64,000 nt of DNA, taken from NCBI GenBank assembly GCA_012845835.1, contig JABAKD010000010.1, positions 4,155,288 to 4,219,287 on the forward strand, read 5' to 3'. The translations under genes and the position numbers were made by a program. Below are positions 36,066 to 48,195 of the stretch, in pieces. How positions within the stretch are numbered: the stretch's first letter is position 1; every line of letters begins with the position of its first letter. The notes under the pieces were generated by a model. That model did no database searches and was not told the DNA's origin. It saw only the letters and a program-made list of their open reading frames with translations. This DNA comes from Undaria pinnatifida (Eukaryota; Sar; Phaeophyceae; Laminariales; Alariaceae).

Positions 36066-36930
36066 TACTGTACGGTAATTATCGCACTCCCCGGGTAAAG
36101 AATCGGAGCCAAGGAAGGGAGCTAGCTCCTTGTTGGCGCGAGTCCCAACCACCTCCTCCAGCATGCTGCACCGTCGCATCACTCAGTTTGAGCATTTTCT
36201 CAGTGCCTTTAGTACGACCGAAGCTGTCTCTCGAAAAAACGCAAGTAGACATAAAACAAAGCGAATGCCGGCAAACGTCTGTGAAAGCCGATCAAAAACG
36301 CGTCCTTAGCTGATCTTGATCGAAATGCGTGCTCACCAGACGAGAAAAGTATGCCTAAACGAAGAGGGTCCGGAATTGTCGTCCTCCGCAAGACGGTGCC
36401 GGGCCTGAACAAAGAAAGCGTCAATATTGCGGCCAAGCGGAGAATACGTCGTACCGATTGGCTTCTGAATGGCGTTCCGAATGCACCACTGCATTGGACT
36501 GATCCGCCATGGAACCCAGTGCGTGGCGTCCAAGTTAACCTGTACATCGAATTAATCAATTTCAGCATAGATAGAACGACGCGGTAAACAAGGTTTGGGC
36601 TCGTCACGAGCTCCTGCAGGCTCTCGATGTCGTTTACATCGATCGGAAAATGAATTAAACAAGTTAAGTCATGGGTTCCAACTTTCGAATTATTTTATAG
36701 ACTATTGTAGATACTCTCAATGGTATGAGTGCGTGCGGCATCCAGGGCTGGAAGTGGTGTCTATGTCGGTGCAGGCCCTTGAGTTGTTGTGGCGTCTGTT
36801 ACAGGGGGTGCGGCAGGCGCGGTCAAACCCTGAACAGGTGGGTTAGAAGGAGCCATTGCAGCTAAAAAGGCGGAAAAGGGAGTTACTACTGCAGTGTTAT
36901 TACGTTTTTACCTGATTGGTATTACCCATG
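36066..36930. other. Gene-free stretch
   Basis: A plus-strand frame at 36351-36587 encodes a basic 78-residue peptide (GSGIVVLRKTVPGLNKESVN and onward) without a domain I can name. It could be a transposon fragment. The rest shows no repeat or signal that I recognise. Confidence 0.3.
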
Positions 36931-37276
36931 GGCCAACAATGTAAACCCATGGGGGGGGCACGGGTCGCCCACAAGTATCCCATAGGTTTACAGGGCTGGC
37001 CCGTGGATCGACCATGGGTCGGAGCCAGGATTGACCTATGGTGGGCCACCCATGGGTTTAGGGATCACCCATGGGTTTACAGCACATGGGTACCCCCGTC
37101 GCTATAAAGCGCTGACCCATGGGCCACCCATGGGCTGTCCACGGGCCATCCATGGGTTTATGGCATTGGACCATAGGTCTTCCATAGATCTGTCATACAT
37201 CGACAAGGGGTACTCCCATTGGTATCTACAGTAGTGCTGGACCATGGTTTACAAATGAATTTCGTATGGGTTTAGG
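36930..37276. repeat. CCCATGGG palindrome array, left fragment
   Basis: This is a cluster of CCCATGGG and CCATGGGTT words spaced about 15-30 bp (ACCCATGGGCC, GACCATGGGTCG, CACCCATGGGTTTA). It has the same motif and phrasing as the larger block at 50275-51400. It stops directly at the GGTG/GACC junction at 37277-37281, where a TIR-like sequence begins. Confidence 0.8.
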
Positions 37277-37406
37277 GGTGGACCAAAGCTAGGTAAGGGG
37301 GTCACTTTAGGTGGGGAGGGGGGAGGGTACAGGGGCTCCGGGTCACTCGCGCGAGTGACACCCCTATTCCTTTGCAGTCTTGCTTTCGTTCTGTTTTAGT
37401 TCTTGT

Positions 37407-37715
37407 TTGTTGATCCCTACGAGGCGTAGAGGGCTTACCCGTTGAGCGAACAATAGTGGGGTAGTGAAGTCACCGGTATGAAGACAAGTAAAATACGTAT
37501 ATATATTACGTTGCTCCTAGCCAAGGCACATCGTGGAGAGAAGAAAACTCACTCGGTCGAAGGAGAACAACGAGGAGCGACGGCGAAATAGCCCGAATAA
37601 TTCCAACATCCCGAAATCCCGCTGCCATGTCGCCAACCTATCACTGGAAACCCCTAATATACTCAACTGTCATCATGTCCGTATCATATCCAAGCACACA
37701 ATCAACAGCCTCCCT
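37407..37715 (+). repeat. Repeat X, copy 1
   Basis: A segment of about 300 bp aligns in the same orientation with 49729-50030 at roughly 85-90 percent. Shared words include GAGGGCTTACCCGTTGAGCG, AACAATAGTGGGGTAGTGAA and CGGCGAAATAGC. It lies about 125 bp inside the left TIR. An 18-bp perfect palindrome, GTCACTCGCGCGAGTGAC, sits just before it at 37342-37359. A 61-codon basic frame on the plus strand is not kept in copy 2. Confidence 0.75.
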
Positions 37716-37729
37716 GCTTCGTAAACGAT

Positions 37730-38300
37730 ACGGCATGATGCTATATTATCATATCATCAGGGTAAAACGATTCATTGAAAAAAGCGGTCAATGAATATCC
37801 TCCAAGCACTACTGTAACAAGAAAGAAAGATTATAGCACCATAAATATAGTCTAAATAGGATCATTCTTTTTTAAAGGGATTCGGTCAGGAGCTTTTTTG
37901 TGTCTTGGCCTCAGTATGCGATTCGCGGAACTGGAATTCTCGGCCAAATAGCTTCGTTCAAGCGCCGTCTTCGGGGGGCAGCTCAAACGCCCCTCGCCCT
38001 GCCGTGTCCGTTGGTCACCTTGACGTCAACGGGATAGACGCTGAGCGAGACAAGCGGGAAGTGCGCTTTTTTTTGTAGTTTGGGCGGCATACGCCCGAGC
38101 TATTCTTGAATCTTAGCATATGTAGAGCTTGAAAGAATGAAAAAGGGACAACATTTTCTAAATTGGCATCATTTCCAAATTGGCATCTAAATTTCTTCCC
38201 GACGATGATTTTTTCATGGCCGCCTCCAAGCGTTTTTGCCCAGTCGTAGCTACTACCGCTGTGTGTCGTTTCCTTTCGGCTCAGTGGGTATATATAGTGC
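37730..38300. other. Gene-free stretch
   Basis: No gene is seen. The part 38095-38175 (GAATGAAAAAGGGACAAC, then AAATTGGCATC twice) resembles 44955-45010 in the same orientation, so it is a dispersed repeat. The block at 37970-38040 is GC-rich with GCCCCTCGCCCTGCC words and has no frame. Confidence 0.35.
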
Positions 38301-38319
38301 TATATAACCAACGAAGAAT

Positions 38320-38700
38320 GTATCGTAAGTAAGTACGATTCTCACCCAGATCATATTTGGTATTGAGGAGCGTGCGCGCTGGAGACGTTATGCATGGTTA
38401 TGATAGTTTTTACCAGGTAGTGTTTTCCAAAGTACTACTAACTGCAGCACGTGGAGAGGGGATAGATCCGGAGATCGCTCTTACGAAGTCGGTGATCATT
38501 AATTAACGAACTGGAAAACATATTTGGTTATTTTTTTGCGTAACCCACTCACTAATACTGTGAGTGTTATACTGAGTCAAGTGACAGTGGGTAGTGCTAT
38601 GCGTCGTGAGTTCGATTCTCACCGACTTCATATTTGTCTTTTTCAAGCGTGCGCGCTGACGACATTATGAATGGTTGTTTTGGTAGTTTAACATATATAC
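38320..38700 (+). repeat. Two SINE-like units with tRNA-type promoters
   Basis: Two related units end near 38420 and 38700. Each has a tRNA T-arm-like word (GTACGATTCTCACCCAG near 38335; GTGAGTTCGATTCTCAC near 38607, with perfectly paired GTGAG and CTCAC) followed by CATATTTG, GCGTGCGCGCTG, TTATG and ATGGTT words in the same order. The second unit is preceded by CAGTGGGTAGTGCTA, an A-box-like D-arm word. This fits a tRNA-derived SINE family. No full cloverleaf closes. Confidence 0.55.
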
Positions 38701-41700
38701 TCGCACAAATTGCCCGCCCGCCCGCCGCCCCCCCCTTTTCCCCCCCTCCAACCCCGCTCGCTTTTGATCGAAACCAGGCCCCCTCGTCCTTCAAAAAAAA
38801 CTCCGCCCCCCCCCTCACCGGTTATTCGACTTACAGGATTCACTTGATAAACGGATACATTTCCCTCCACAGCTGTCAAAACCACAGCTGTCAGATTTTG
38901 TCCCCCTCAGAAACGGGTTTTATAGTTTCCGCGCACAGACTGACTAACATCACCCTGTTGACCCTGATAGCTACACTGTAGTTGCAAGGGGGGTCGCCGA
39001 CCTATAGCCTTAATGAGGACGCACAACCCGTAATACGCGCGATCGGAGTATCACACACAGCTTGCAAAGATGAGTTTCGACAAAATCTTCGATCTCACAG
39101 CTGGAGTGTATTTTCATTTTTTATAATATACTACCTGGCTTGATGTAAAGGAAAGGAACACCACTCAGCGATCATCTACTACACGCTAGGACATGTTTTC
39201 ATGAGCACCACTAACAAGAGCACCCGACATGGACGCGACATCCACGGGACCACAACATCGTCGACGACAGCGTGAGGAGAAAACAGGGCGTATAATCGTA
39301 CACTAGATAGTAACAATGTGAAAAATAAGTACAGACAAGATATGTCAACACTGCGGTAGATCGCACTATCAACCTATTACGCAGGGTATTTCGTGCCTCC
39401 GGCCGTTTGTATGATCGCCTGACAACCTCTACCAAACGCAGTGGCATATGCCCGACGAAGTAAAGTTACCCTCGCGTTCAATAGTGGTGACATCGCATGC
39501 CCGCGTCACCTCGCTTGGTGTATTTGTAAGATGTATCTCTGTCTTAGAGTTGGCGACCTCAGAGCCCCACATCGGCACGGTAATAATCATAGGCGTAAAA
39601 TCGTATACGTGAGACAATAATAATAATGTGAAAAGGAGGTACAGACAGATATGTTAAAATTGCGGTAATGCCGTCTGCATGATCGCCTCCCAACCTATGC
39701 CACGCGAAGTACGATTATCGAAGTAACGTAATTGAGCGCGTGTACACTACTAAGCATTCCTTTCAAAACACTAACGATTCGCGTTTCTCCCTTTCGTTCT
39801 CAATGGCGGTGACATTACATGACCACATCACCTCGCCTGTTGTATTAGGCAATATATGTATCTCTTTCTTATAATTAGCGATGTCAGAAAATAATGGTAC
39901 CTATCATACATGATTGTACCTATCGATTGAAATATTCTGTCTGTCGATCCATGTACGTACAATAACAAATGACGTTGTTTACTACACCTAAAAACTGGGT
40001 TGCATACTACATGTAACATCACACCTTCTAGTAGAATAAAAAACATTACCAGGCGGGTGATATAAAGGGGTGTCTTCTTACTGCAACCGTCACATTCGTC
40101 CCCTTTAAGGGTTTATAGTTTAGTTTCCGCGCACATATTGAAATGCCCCCCCCCCCCGCCCCCCGCCCCCGATCTCTCTTGTTCAAACGCCCACCTAAAA
40201 TCAAAATTTACCAGGGCAGTAAACATAACCAGCCAGCTGATATCATCTCATTATCCTTATAGCCATCGATGCCGTAGCTCCAACTCATCTCCGCCCTCAT
40301 CCCCACCCCCCCCCCTTTTTGTTCCCCGCCTAGTTCGTTCAAACGCCCCACTTATAATCGAAGTTGGCCAGAGTAATGAACACTCCTACGCAGTTGATAT
40401 CACGTCATTATCTTTTTAGCCATCCATGACGTAGCTTTCATTCATCCCCCCTCCCCCCCTCCAACGCCCCCTCCTTCCCCACACCCCGCACGATCGCCTA
40501 GACCCAGCACCGCGCGTATAGCAAGCCCCTACATACATGATTAATACGCGCGATCGGATTATCACACACAATAATGCCAAGATGAGTTTCGACCAAATCC
40601 TTGATCTCATAGCTGGAGTGTATTTTAATATTACATGTGATCTAAACCTCTTGAAAACCTTCCCCCCTCCCCTCCGTTTTTTTTTTTCTCCTCGCTCTCT
40701 CTTGCTTAAACGCCTCACCTAATATCGAAATCGGCCCGAGTAATAAACACTTCCACGCGCTGGATATCACCTCATTATCAATTTAGAGCCGTCCATGCCG
40801 ATGCTGCAATTCCCACCCCCCCCCCTGCCCCCAACGCCCCCTCCTTCCCCACCACCCGCACCATCGCCTAGGCCTAGCACCACGCGTATAGCAAACCCCT
40901 ACATATATGCGACCTAAAGCCTCCCCCCCCCCCCACCCTCCCCCACAAGAAGGATTTATAGTTTCCACGCACAACTTGAGCTGTCCCACCTGTCCCTCCA
41001 CCCTTCCCCCCTCCCGCCCCCCCTTTTGATCAAAACCAGGCCTCCACGTCCTTAAAAACTCCGCCCTCCCCTCACCGGTTGTTCGACTTACAGGATTCAC
41101 TTGATAAAACGATGCATTTTTTTCCTTCCACAGCTGTCAGATTTTGTCCCCCTCAGAAACGGGTTTTATAGTTTCCGCGCACAGACCGACTAACATCACC
41201 CTGTTGACCCTGATAGCTACACTGTAGTTGCAAGGGGAGTCGCCGACCTATACCCTTAATGAGGACACACAACCCGTAATACGCGCGATCGGAGTATCAC
41301 ACACAGCTTGCAAAAATGAGTTTCGACAAAATCTTCGATTTCACAGCTGGAGTGTATTTTTATTTTTATAATAAAAGATGAGTTTCGACAAAATGTTCGA
41401 TCTCACAGGTAGGTGGAGTGAATTTTTATTTTTTATAAAAAATGAAAATACACTCCAGCTGTGAGATCGAAGATTTCGTCGAAACTCATCTTTGCAAGCT
41501 GTGTGTGATACTCCGATCGCGCGCATTACGAGTTGTGTGTCCTCATTAAGGATATAGGTCGGCGACTCCCCTTACAACTACAGTGTAGCTATCAGGGTCA
41601 ACAGGATGATTTTAGTCAGTCTGTGCGCGGAAACTATAAAACCCGTTTCTGAGGGGGACAAAATCTGACAGCTGTGAAGGGAAATGTATCCTTTTATCAA

Positions 41701-44700
41701 GTGAATCTTGTAGGTCGAATAACCGGTGAGGGGGGTGGGGCGGAGTTTTGAAGGACGTGGGGGCCTGGTTTTGATCAAAAGCGAGCGGGTTTGGAGGGGG
41801 GAGGGGGGGGGGAAAGGGGGCAATTTGTGCATGTAAGCAATGAATCCTTTCGAGGGGATAAATCTGACGGTTTTGGCACCAGTATATTATTGGGGGCGGG
41901 GGGGGGGGGTTGGGGCGGGGGGGGGGGGGGGGGAGGGGCGGGGGGGGCAGCTCAATATGTGCCTGGAAACTATACATTATTTTGAGGGGATAAATGTGAC
42001 GGTTTTGGAAATAATACATCAGTTTATCATGTATATCCTGGGGTAAGCCGTACAATCAGTGAGTAAAGAGAGGGTGGAGTGTTCGAGGGGGTGGGGTTGG
42101 GATGGGTTGGGGGGGAGGTGGGGGGTGTGGGGGCGGGGGGGGGGGCGGGGGGGAGGAGGGCTTTAGGTGAGGGGTTTGTTATACGTGTGGTGCTAGGTCT
42201 AGGCGATGGTGCGGGTGATGGGGAAGAAGGGGGCGTTCGAGGCGGGGGGGGGGGGGGGGGGGGGACAGCGGCATGGATGGCTCTCGAAAGATAATGAGGT
42301 GATATCCTGTGCGTGAAGTGTTTATTAATGTGGCGGATTTCGATATTTGGTGGGGCGTTTGAGTAAGGGAGAGCAAGAGGGGGGGAGGGGGGGGGGGGGG
42401 AGATTTTTTAGGAGGTTTAGGTCACAAATAATATTCAAATACACTTCGGCTGTGAGATCAAAGATATGTAGCAGCTTGTTATACGCGTGGTGCTAGGTCT
42501 AGGCGATCGTGCAGGTGGTCGGAAAAGAGGGGGCGTTGGAGGGGGGGGAGGTGGGGGGGGGGGGGGGGAGGAGGAAGGGCTTTAGGTGAGGGGTTTTTAA
42601 TACGAGTGGTGCTAGGTCTAGGCGATGGTGCGGGTGATGGGGAAGAAGGGGGCGTTCGAGGCGGGGGGGGGGGGGGGGACACAGCGGCATGGATGGCTCT
42701 CGGAAGATAATGAGGCGATATCCTGTGCGTGAAGTGTTTATTAATGTGGCGGATTTCGATATTTGGTGGGGCGTTTGAGTAAGGGAGAGCAAGAGGGGGG
42801 GGGGGGGGGGGGGGATTTTTTAGGAGGTTTAGGTCACAAATAATATTCAAATACACTTCGGCTGTGAAATCAAAGATATGTAGCAGCTTGTTATACGCGT
42901 GGTGCTAGGTCTAGGCGATCGTGCAGGTGGTCGGAAAAGAGGGGGCGTTGGAGGGGGGGGAGGTGGGGGGGGGGGGGGGGGGGAGGAAGGGCTTTAGGTG
43001 AGGGGTTTTTAATACGAGTGCTGCTAGGTCTAGGCGATGGTGCGGGTGATGGGGAAGAAGGGGGCGTTCGAGGCGGGGGGGGGGGGGGGACACAGCGGCA
43101 TGGATGGCTCTCGAAAGATAATGAGGCGATATCCTGTGCGTGAAGTGTTTATTAATGTGGCGGATTTCGATATTTGGTGGGGCGTTTGAGTAAGGGAGAG
43201 CAAGAGGGGGGGGGGGGGGGGGAGATTTTATAGGAGGTTTAGGTCACAAATAATATTCAAATACACTTCGGCTGTGAGATCAAAGATATGTAGCATCTTG
43301 TTATACGCGTGGTGCTAGGTCTAGGCGATCGTGCAGGTGGTCGGAAAAGAGGGGGCGTTGGAGGGGGGGGGGGCGGGGGGGTTGGGGGGAAAATAATTGA
43401 AAACTACGTCATGGATGGTCAGAAAGATAATGACGTGATATCAACTGCGTATAGGTGTTTATTACTCAGGCCGATTTTGATTGTGAGTGGGGCATTTGGA
43501 CAAACTAGGCGGAAGGGGGGGGGAATCGGGGGACGGAGGGGCGGGGGGGGAGGGTTGGGTTTTTTTAAGAACAAGAGGGGTCAGTGGAGGGGGAGGGGAG
43601 GGGGGGGGGGGGGGGGGGGGGCGGGACATATCAATATGTGCGCGGAAACTATAAATCCTCAAAGGGGACAAACCTGACGATTGAAGCAATAAGACATCCC
43701 TTTATATCATCTGGCTTGTAATGTTTACTATTCTAGAAGGTTTGATGTTAGATGCAGCAAGCAACCCAGTGTTTAAGTGTAGTAAATAACGTGTTAAATC
43801 TTCATAATTTGTTGTTGTATGATACATCGATCGAAAGCTAGAATATTTTATAGAATATTTGTAGGTACCATTATTTTCTGACATCGCTAATTATAAGAAA
43901 GAGATACGTATTGTCAAATACAACAGGCGAGGTGATGTGGTCATGCACTGTTTGTCACCATCATCATACAGTTACCATTATTTTCTGACATCGCTAATTA
44001 TACGAAAGAGATACGTATTGCCAAATACAGCATGCGAGGTGATGTATGTGGCCATGTACTGTCTCCGCCATTGAGCATTAGAGGGAGGGATGCGAATCGT
44101 CAGTTTTAAAGGAACGCTTGGTATACATGTGCTCAATTACGTTACCTCGTTAGTCATACTTGGTATACACGCGCTCAATTACTCACAGCTGGAGTGTATT
44201 TTTATTTTTATAGAGCGTATTTTTATTTTTATATATAAAAATAAAAAATATAAAAAATAAAATACACTCCAGCTGTGAGATCGAAGATTTTGTCGAAACT
44301 CATCTTTGCAAGCTGTGTGTGATACTCCGATCGCGCGTATTACGGGTTGTGTATTATAAAAAATGAAGTACACTCCAGCTGTGAGATCGAAGATTTTGTC
44401 GACACTCATCTTTGCAAGCTGTGTGGATACTCCGATCGCGCGTATTACGGGTTGTTGTGTGTCCTCATTAACGATATAGGTCGGCGACTCCCCCTGCAAC
44501 TACAGTTAGTGTAGCTATCAGGGTCAACAGGGTGATTTTAGTCAGTCTGTGCGCGGAAACTATAAAAAAAAACGTTTTTGAGGGGGACGAAATCTGACAG
44601 CTGTGGAAAGAAATGCATCAGTTTACCAAGTGAATCCTGTAAGTCGTATAACCGGTGAGGGGGGGGCGGAGTTTTTAAGGGCGTGGGGGGCTGGGTTTGA

Positions 44701-44770
44701 TCAAGAGGGAGCAGGGGAGGGGGAGGGGCGGGACGCGCGGGGCAGCTCAATCTGTGCGTGGAAACTGTAA
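38700..44770. repeat. Six-kilobase imperfect palindrome of G/C-tract repeats
   Basis: The left part (38700-41430) is rich in C tracts and the right part (41445-44770) in G tracts. Reading the right part in reverse complement gives the same order of landmarks as the left: CCCCCTCACCGGTT, TATAGTTTCCGCGCACA, the MSFDK motif, the block GATGTCAGAAAATAATGGTA, CTGGGTTGC, CCTTCTAG, then the G/C tracts and a second MSFDK motif near the centre at about 41435. Examples of matched blocks are 39890-40145 with 43620-43890, and 39010-39125 with 44265-44350. Arms are roughly 2.7 and 3.3 kb; the right arm is longer because of a 410-bp tandem array. No gene is visible. Pro-rich and Gly-rich frames are artefacts of the tracts. 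Confidence 0.75.
42064..43380 (+). repeat. 410-bp tandem array with G tracts
   Basis: The word CTTGTTATACGCGTGGTGCT recurs at 42475, 42887 and 43297, giving periods of 412 and 410 bp. A partial unit precedes the first. Each unit holds two CTAGGTCTAGGCGAT words, four long G tracts, ACAGCGGCATGGATGGCTCT and a truncated MSFDK-type word (ACACTTCGGCTGTGA). The units are about 97-98 percent alike outside the G tracts. Confidence 0.85.
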
Positions 44771-45870
44771 ATCATATATAGTAGCACTACCCACTGAGCT
44801 ACCGAGTCAACTGATTAAGTATAGCTCAGTGGCCGGTGCTGTAGCATTTATTTCTCGGTCAAATCAATTTGTTCGAAGGCCACCGTCCAAGCGAGAAGCG
44901 CGCAAAATTTTGTATTTTGAACGGTACTCTCCAGATATTTTTCGGATCTTGATGTATGGAGAGGTTGATAAAATAAAACTTGGCAAGACATTCCAAATTG
45001 GCGTCATATTTTGGCCAAAAAAAAATAATAATAGTACTGTATAAAAGTCCCCACGATGATGCGATAGGGATCATAGAGTAGTGCATTTATTTTTGAATTT
45101 CAGTAGGTACACGTACATACATGGATATAGACGTGGCAAGCGCACGCATGACTAAAACGAGGAGGAGGTAGTAGTGATTACGATAACTGCGCCAGGAAAA
45201 GCCACACAGCAGTATTGCGAGTGGCTGCGTCCCCGGGGCCTCGAGGGTTGTATTATGCAAGTTCCTCCTGTTGTTAAGCTGCACCACTCGAAGGTGGTGG
45301 TAAGTAGACAGTAGGATGGCGTGCTTTGTTGTTGCTGTGGTCCCTGACTCCGTTGCTGTGGCAATTTTCTGGTCAAGTGCAAGCGGTCGTGTGTTGGTAC
45401 GTAACTGACAAGTAAGTTTGTGTTGCCTTGTACTTGACGTCCTCCTTTTTGCTGCTGATTGCTGATTGATCATCTCTTCTAGGAGTGATTTTTTTTTTTT
45501 GTGGCACACCTCTACTTTCCAGCTTTTGGACGTACAAGCCGTGTGTCACAGGTGTCGTCCTTCCCTTTCCCCCCCCGGTTATTGCATTCATTTTTTTTAG
45601 CGCATAGGGTTCAGCACCCACTGATCGTCGATTTTTCATCGAGTGTTGCTAACTCACGCTCTCGCACTTTCCGCAAGTCAATTAGTGCACAAGACAAAAA
45701 ATTATACGAGTCGTACGCATTCGGGGGGATTCGAACTCACGAAGCTGACCTATACCAGGCTCGAGGATATAACCTGATACGCCACCGGGGCAGTGAGTGA
45801 TATAGAGCCGGTCGCCCCGGTGGTCTATGGTGGGGTTACACTCGGATACTACTATACTATTAATACAAGC
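44771..45870. repeat. Paired head-to-head tRNA-like words
   Basis: At 44783-44810 the minus strand reads GGTAGCTCAGTGGGTAGTGC, a near-perfect tRNA D-arm/A box. At 44822-44850 the plus strand reads TAGCTCAGTGGCCGGTGC. The two face away from each other. The same layout returns at 45720-45845: a minus-strand unit with GCCCCGGTGGCGTATCAGG and GAGTTCGAATCCCCCC, then a plus-strand GCCCCGGTGGTCTATGG. These look like SINE heads in inverted pairs. The part between, 45065-45650, holds no recognised gene. Confidence 0.45.
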
Positions 45871-47600
45871 GTTTTGTCCTTGAGTTAAATAACCACCGTT
45901 GTGAGCTTTGTTGGCTTTATTTATTTTTGCATCAATATACGGGGAAAAAAAATACAGTATCAACTAACTGCTGAAATCGCCTAGCAGCGTGGCTAGGTAC
46001 AAATCCACGCGAATCGACGAGGGAAGAAAATGCCGAATTCTTCTCGCGATAAAAATTAGGGCAGGTGCCGTAGTGGGGAGGGGGGAGGGGAGCCTGCTAT
46101 ATGACCCCGGGTCTAAGTTATACTACTGGGAGGGCGAGAGTAATGCGAGCATCACAATAAATGGGATGGGAAAAAGAAAAGAAGTGAAATGTATTACTGC
46201 TGCTGTAATATTACGATATCCAATCAAGTTGCACCGATCGACTCGATCTGGACTGCCTGCTGTTGTACTTTGCAATTGGTCCATGTACAACTTCTCTAAT
46301 CACACGCAGCGGGCATGGCCAGTCACCTTATTGGCCCCGGATGCTTGATTGAGCAAAACTATCATAAGAAACACACTCGACACGTTTCGTCGCCAGATTA
46401 AAGGGTCAGTCGGCGTGTGCTCGGATTCACTTAAAAAACGGTAGCTATTAATAGCAGTGCATTGATATGATTGATAGTCTATATCGAACTCTTGGCGTTA
46501 CCTTACATACTGTACGCGCAGACTCTGATTGTGTGTGGTGACTTTTTTACTCTACCAAGTATTGAATCGAACAATTCGAAGTGCTGCCCTGCCCTGCCCG
46601 AAGCGTGGGTGCCACGCAGAGCCCTTGTAGTCCTTGAAAATCACTCCATACATCTAGAGACACAATTCAGGGACAGTATCCGACATCAATCTTCGCGAAC
46701 CTAAGATCAAAGTCGTAAAATCCTAAGTCCAAACCAAAAAACTCAAATCCGAAATCTTTAGACCGAAAACTCAAATCTGAATCCCAAATTCCAAAATCCG
46801 AAAACTCGAAACACCGGCCCTATAATCAGCACTCAGCCTTCCTTATAAGACGGTTGTCAGCTCCATAGAATAGGGTTGCCTACAAGTGTGATCGGACAGC
46901 AATCTCAAAACTCGCTTTCGAATTAGACAAATGTCTCCCGGCTGGGTACATACCAAAAATCCATTCAGATTCCAAATGCTCAAGTCCAAAGCAAAATAAT
47001 ACCATAATGGACAGCGCAATCGTGAAAAAGTACTACTTCAAAAGTCAAGAAATAGTTACTTGCCTCCCAAAATACCATGTACTCTTGACATATTACCAAA
47101 ATCCAGCTAATATATGCAGAATCCCCATCCGCTTTCAAAAGTCAAGAAACACCAAAATTGCAATCAGCTCGCGAAAAAGTTAGTCGCCCTCGAGTTCAGA
47201 CCTATCAAACTCATCGACTTTGAGACCTTTTTCCAAATTAACGAGCCTCAATCCTCTTAAGTGGCCAAGCAGATCCTACCCCGCACGAGCGGTAACAGGT
47301 GGGCTTGCAGGATATAAACTAAGCGATTTGGCTCAGCTGGGTCTCATTACTGGGCTAGTTGAGAAAACCATAGACTGTTACGCAGGAATGACCCCGGGTA
47401 GTTTACCAAAACCGTTGCCGTCCCCAAATCCCAGAATTCTCACACTTTCAATTATAATATACTCCGTATCGTCCATCATCGGCGATCCAATACTGAACTG
47501 AGAACTGAAAATTTCAAATATCATTATCGAACTGTATATATAACAAACCTAGCGTATTAAATCATGAGATATTTCACCATTCTCCAAAATCAAGTGTTCC
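45871..47600. other. Gene-free stretch with short degenerate repeats
   Basis: The part 46690-46810 is built of diverged 12-16-bp words like CAAATCCGAAA and AAACTCAAATC. Similar words (CCAAATG, AAAAGTCAAGAAA) trail to 47165. Frames at 45989-46348 and 47220-47501 show no known motif. I see no gene. Confidence 0.4.
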
Positions 47601-47601
47601 A

Positions 47602-47928
47602 TCATAAAATCCCAACGAAAGCGAAAATATCAACCGCAGTCTTCCAGTGTACCTTCCTCGGTGAGTTCATGTTCCCAGTCACCGCTCTTACTGCGTTCGC
47701 AATGTCCGGACGTATCTGGTTAGCACGCCACATCAAGCATCCGACCAGCTCGCGAAAAAGCCCAGTCTGTTTGAGACCTTCCCCGAGCGGGTTTCTCCTA
47801 CCCGAACTAACGCATGCATCACCATTCACCGCAAACCCCGCAAAATATATCAAGTCCCGCAATATGTCACCATATTTCAGAGTTGACTCGACAACTGCTT
47901 GATGCCGGTATAGCACGAATTCAACCAC
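47602..47928 (-). pseudogene. Copia pol fragment between RT and RNase H
   Basis: The minus-strand frame reads FRELVGCLMWRANQIRPDIA, then NAVRAVTGNMNSPRKVHWKT. This is the conserved Copia block that follows the RT (usual form: Y-R-x-x-V-G-S-L-M-W, T-R-P-D-I-A, H-W). About 60 residues align; the rest of the frame is not recognisable and no LTR was found. It differs from the element at 9.1-16.2 kb (GCLMYISQVLRYDI), so it comes from another Copia lineage. Confidence 0.75.
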
Positions 47929-48195
47929 GTGTTTCTTTCTGTTTCAGAGTACTGATAAATCAGAGCGCAAACGCCTCGCTACACGTGACGAGGTTGTTTT
48001 ATCGAGGGTCAAGTTATTCCGCATGTTCCTTCCCGGAAGAGCGACACGTAGCTTCACAGTGCTGCAAGAGTTAGTCCGGGCTGCTACTTGATAAGCTACC
48101 GCGACAGAGAAATAACGATCCTTTAAACTGCTTGGGAACCTTGACTAAAACGCGTATATAGAATATGGTATCAGGTAAACTTCATAACAAACGCA

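Noticed and set aside
42064-43380. CRISPR array or telomere
   Set aside because: The 410-bp units are too long, with no spacer/repeat alternation, and the TTTAGG-like words are not tandem telomere repeats.
38634-43689. Pro-rich and Gly-rich frames up to 147 codons
   Set aside because: These are translations of C and G tracts within the large palindrome. The same peptides appear in each repeat copy with shifted frames.
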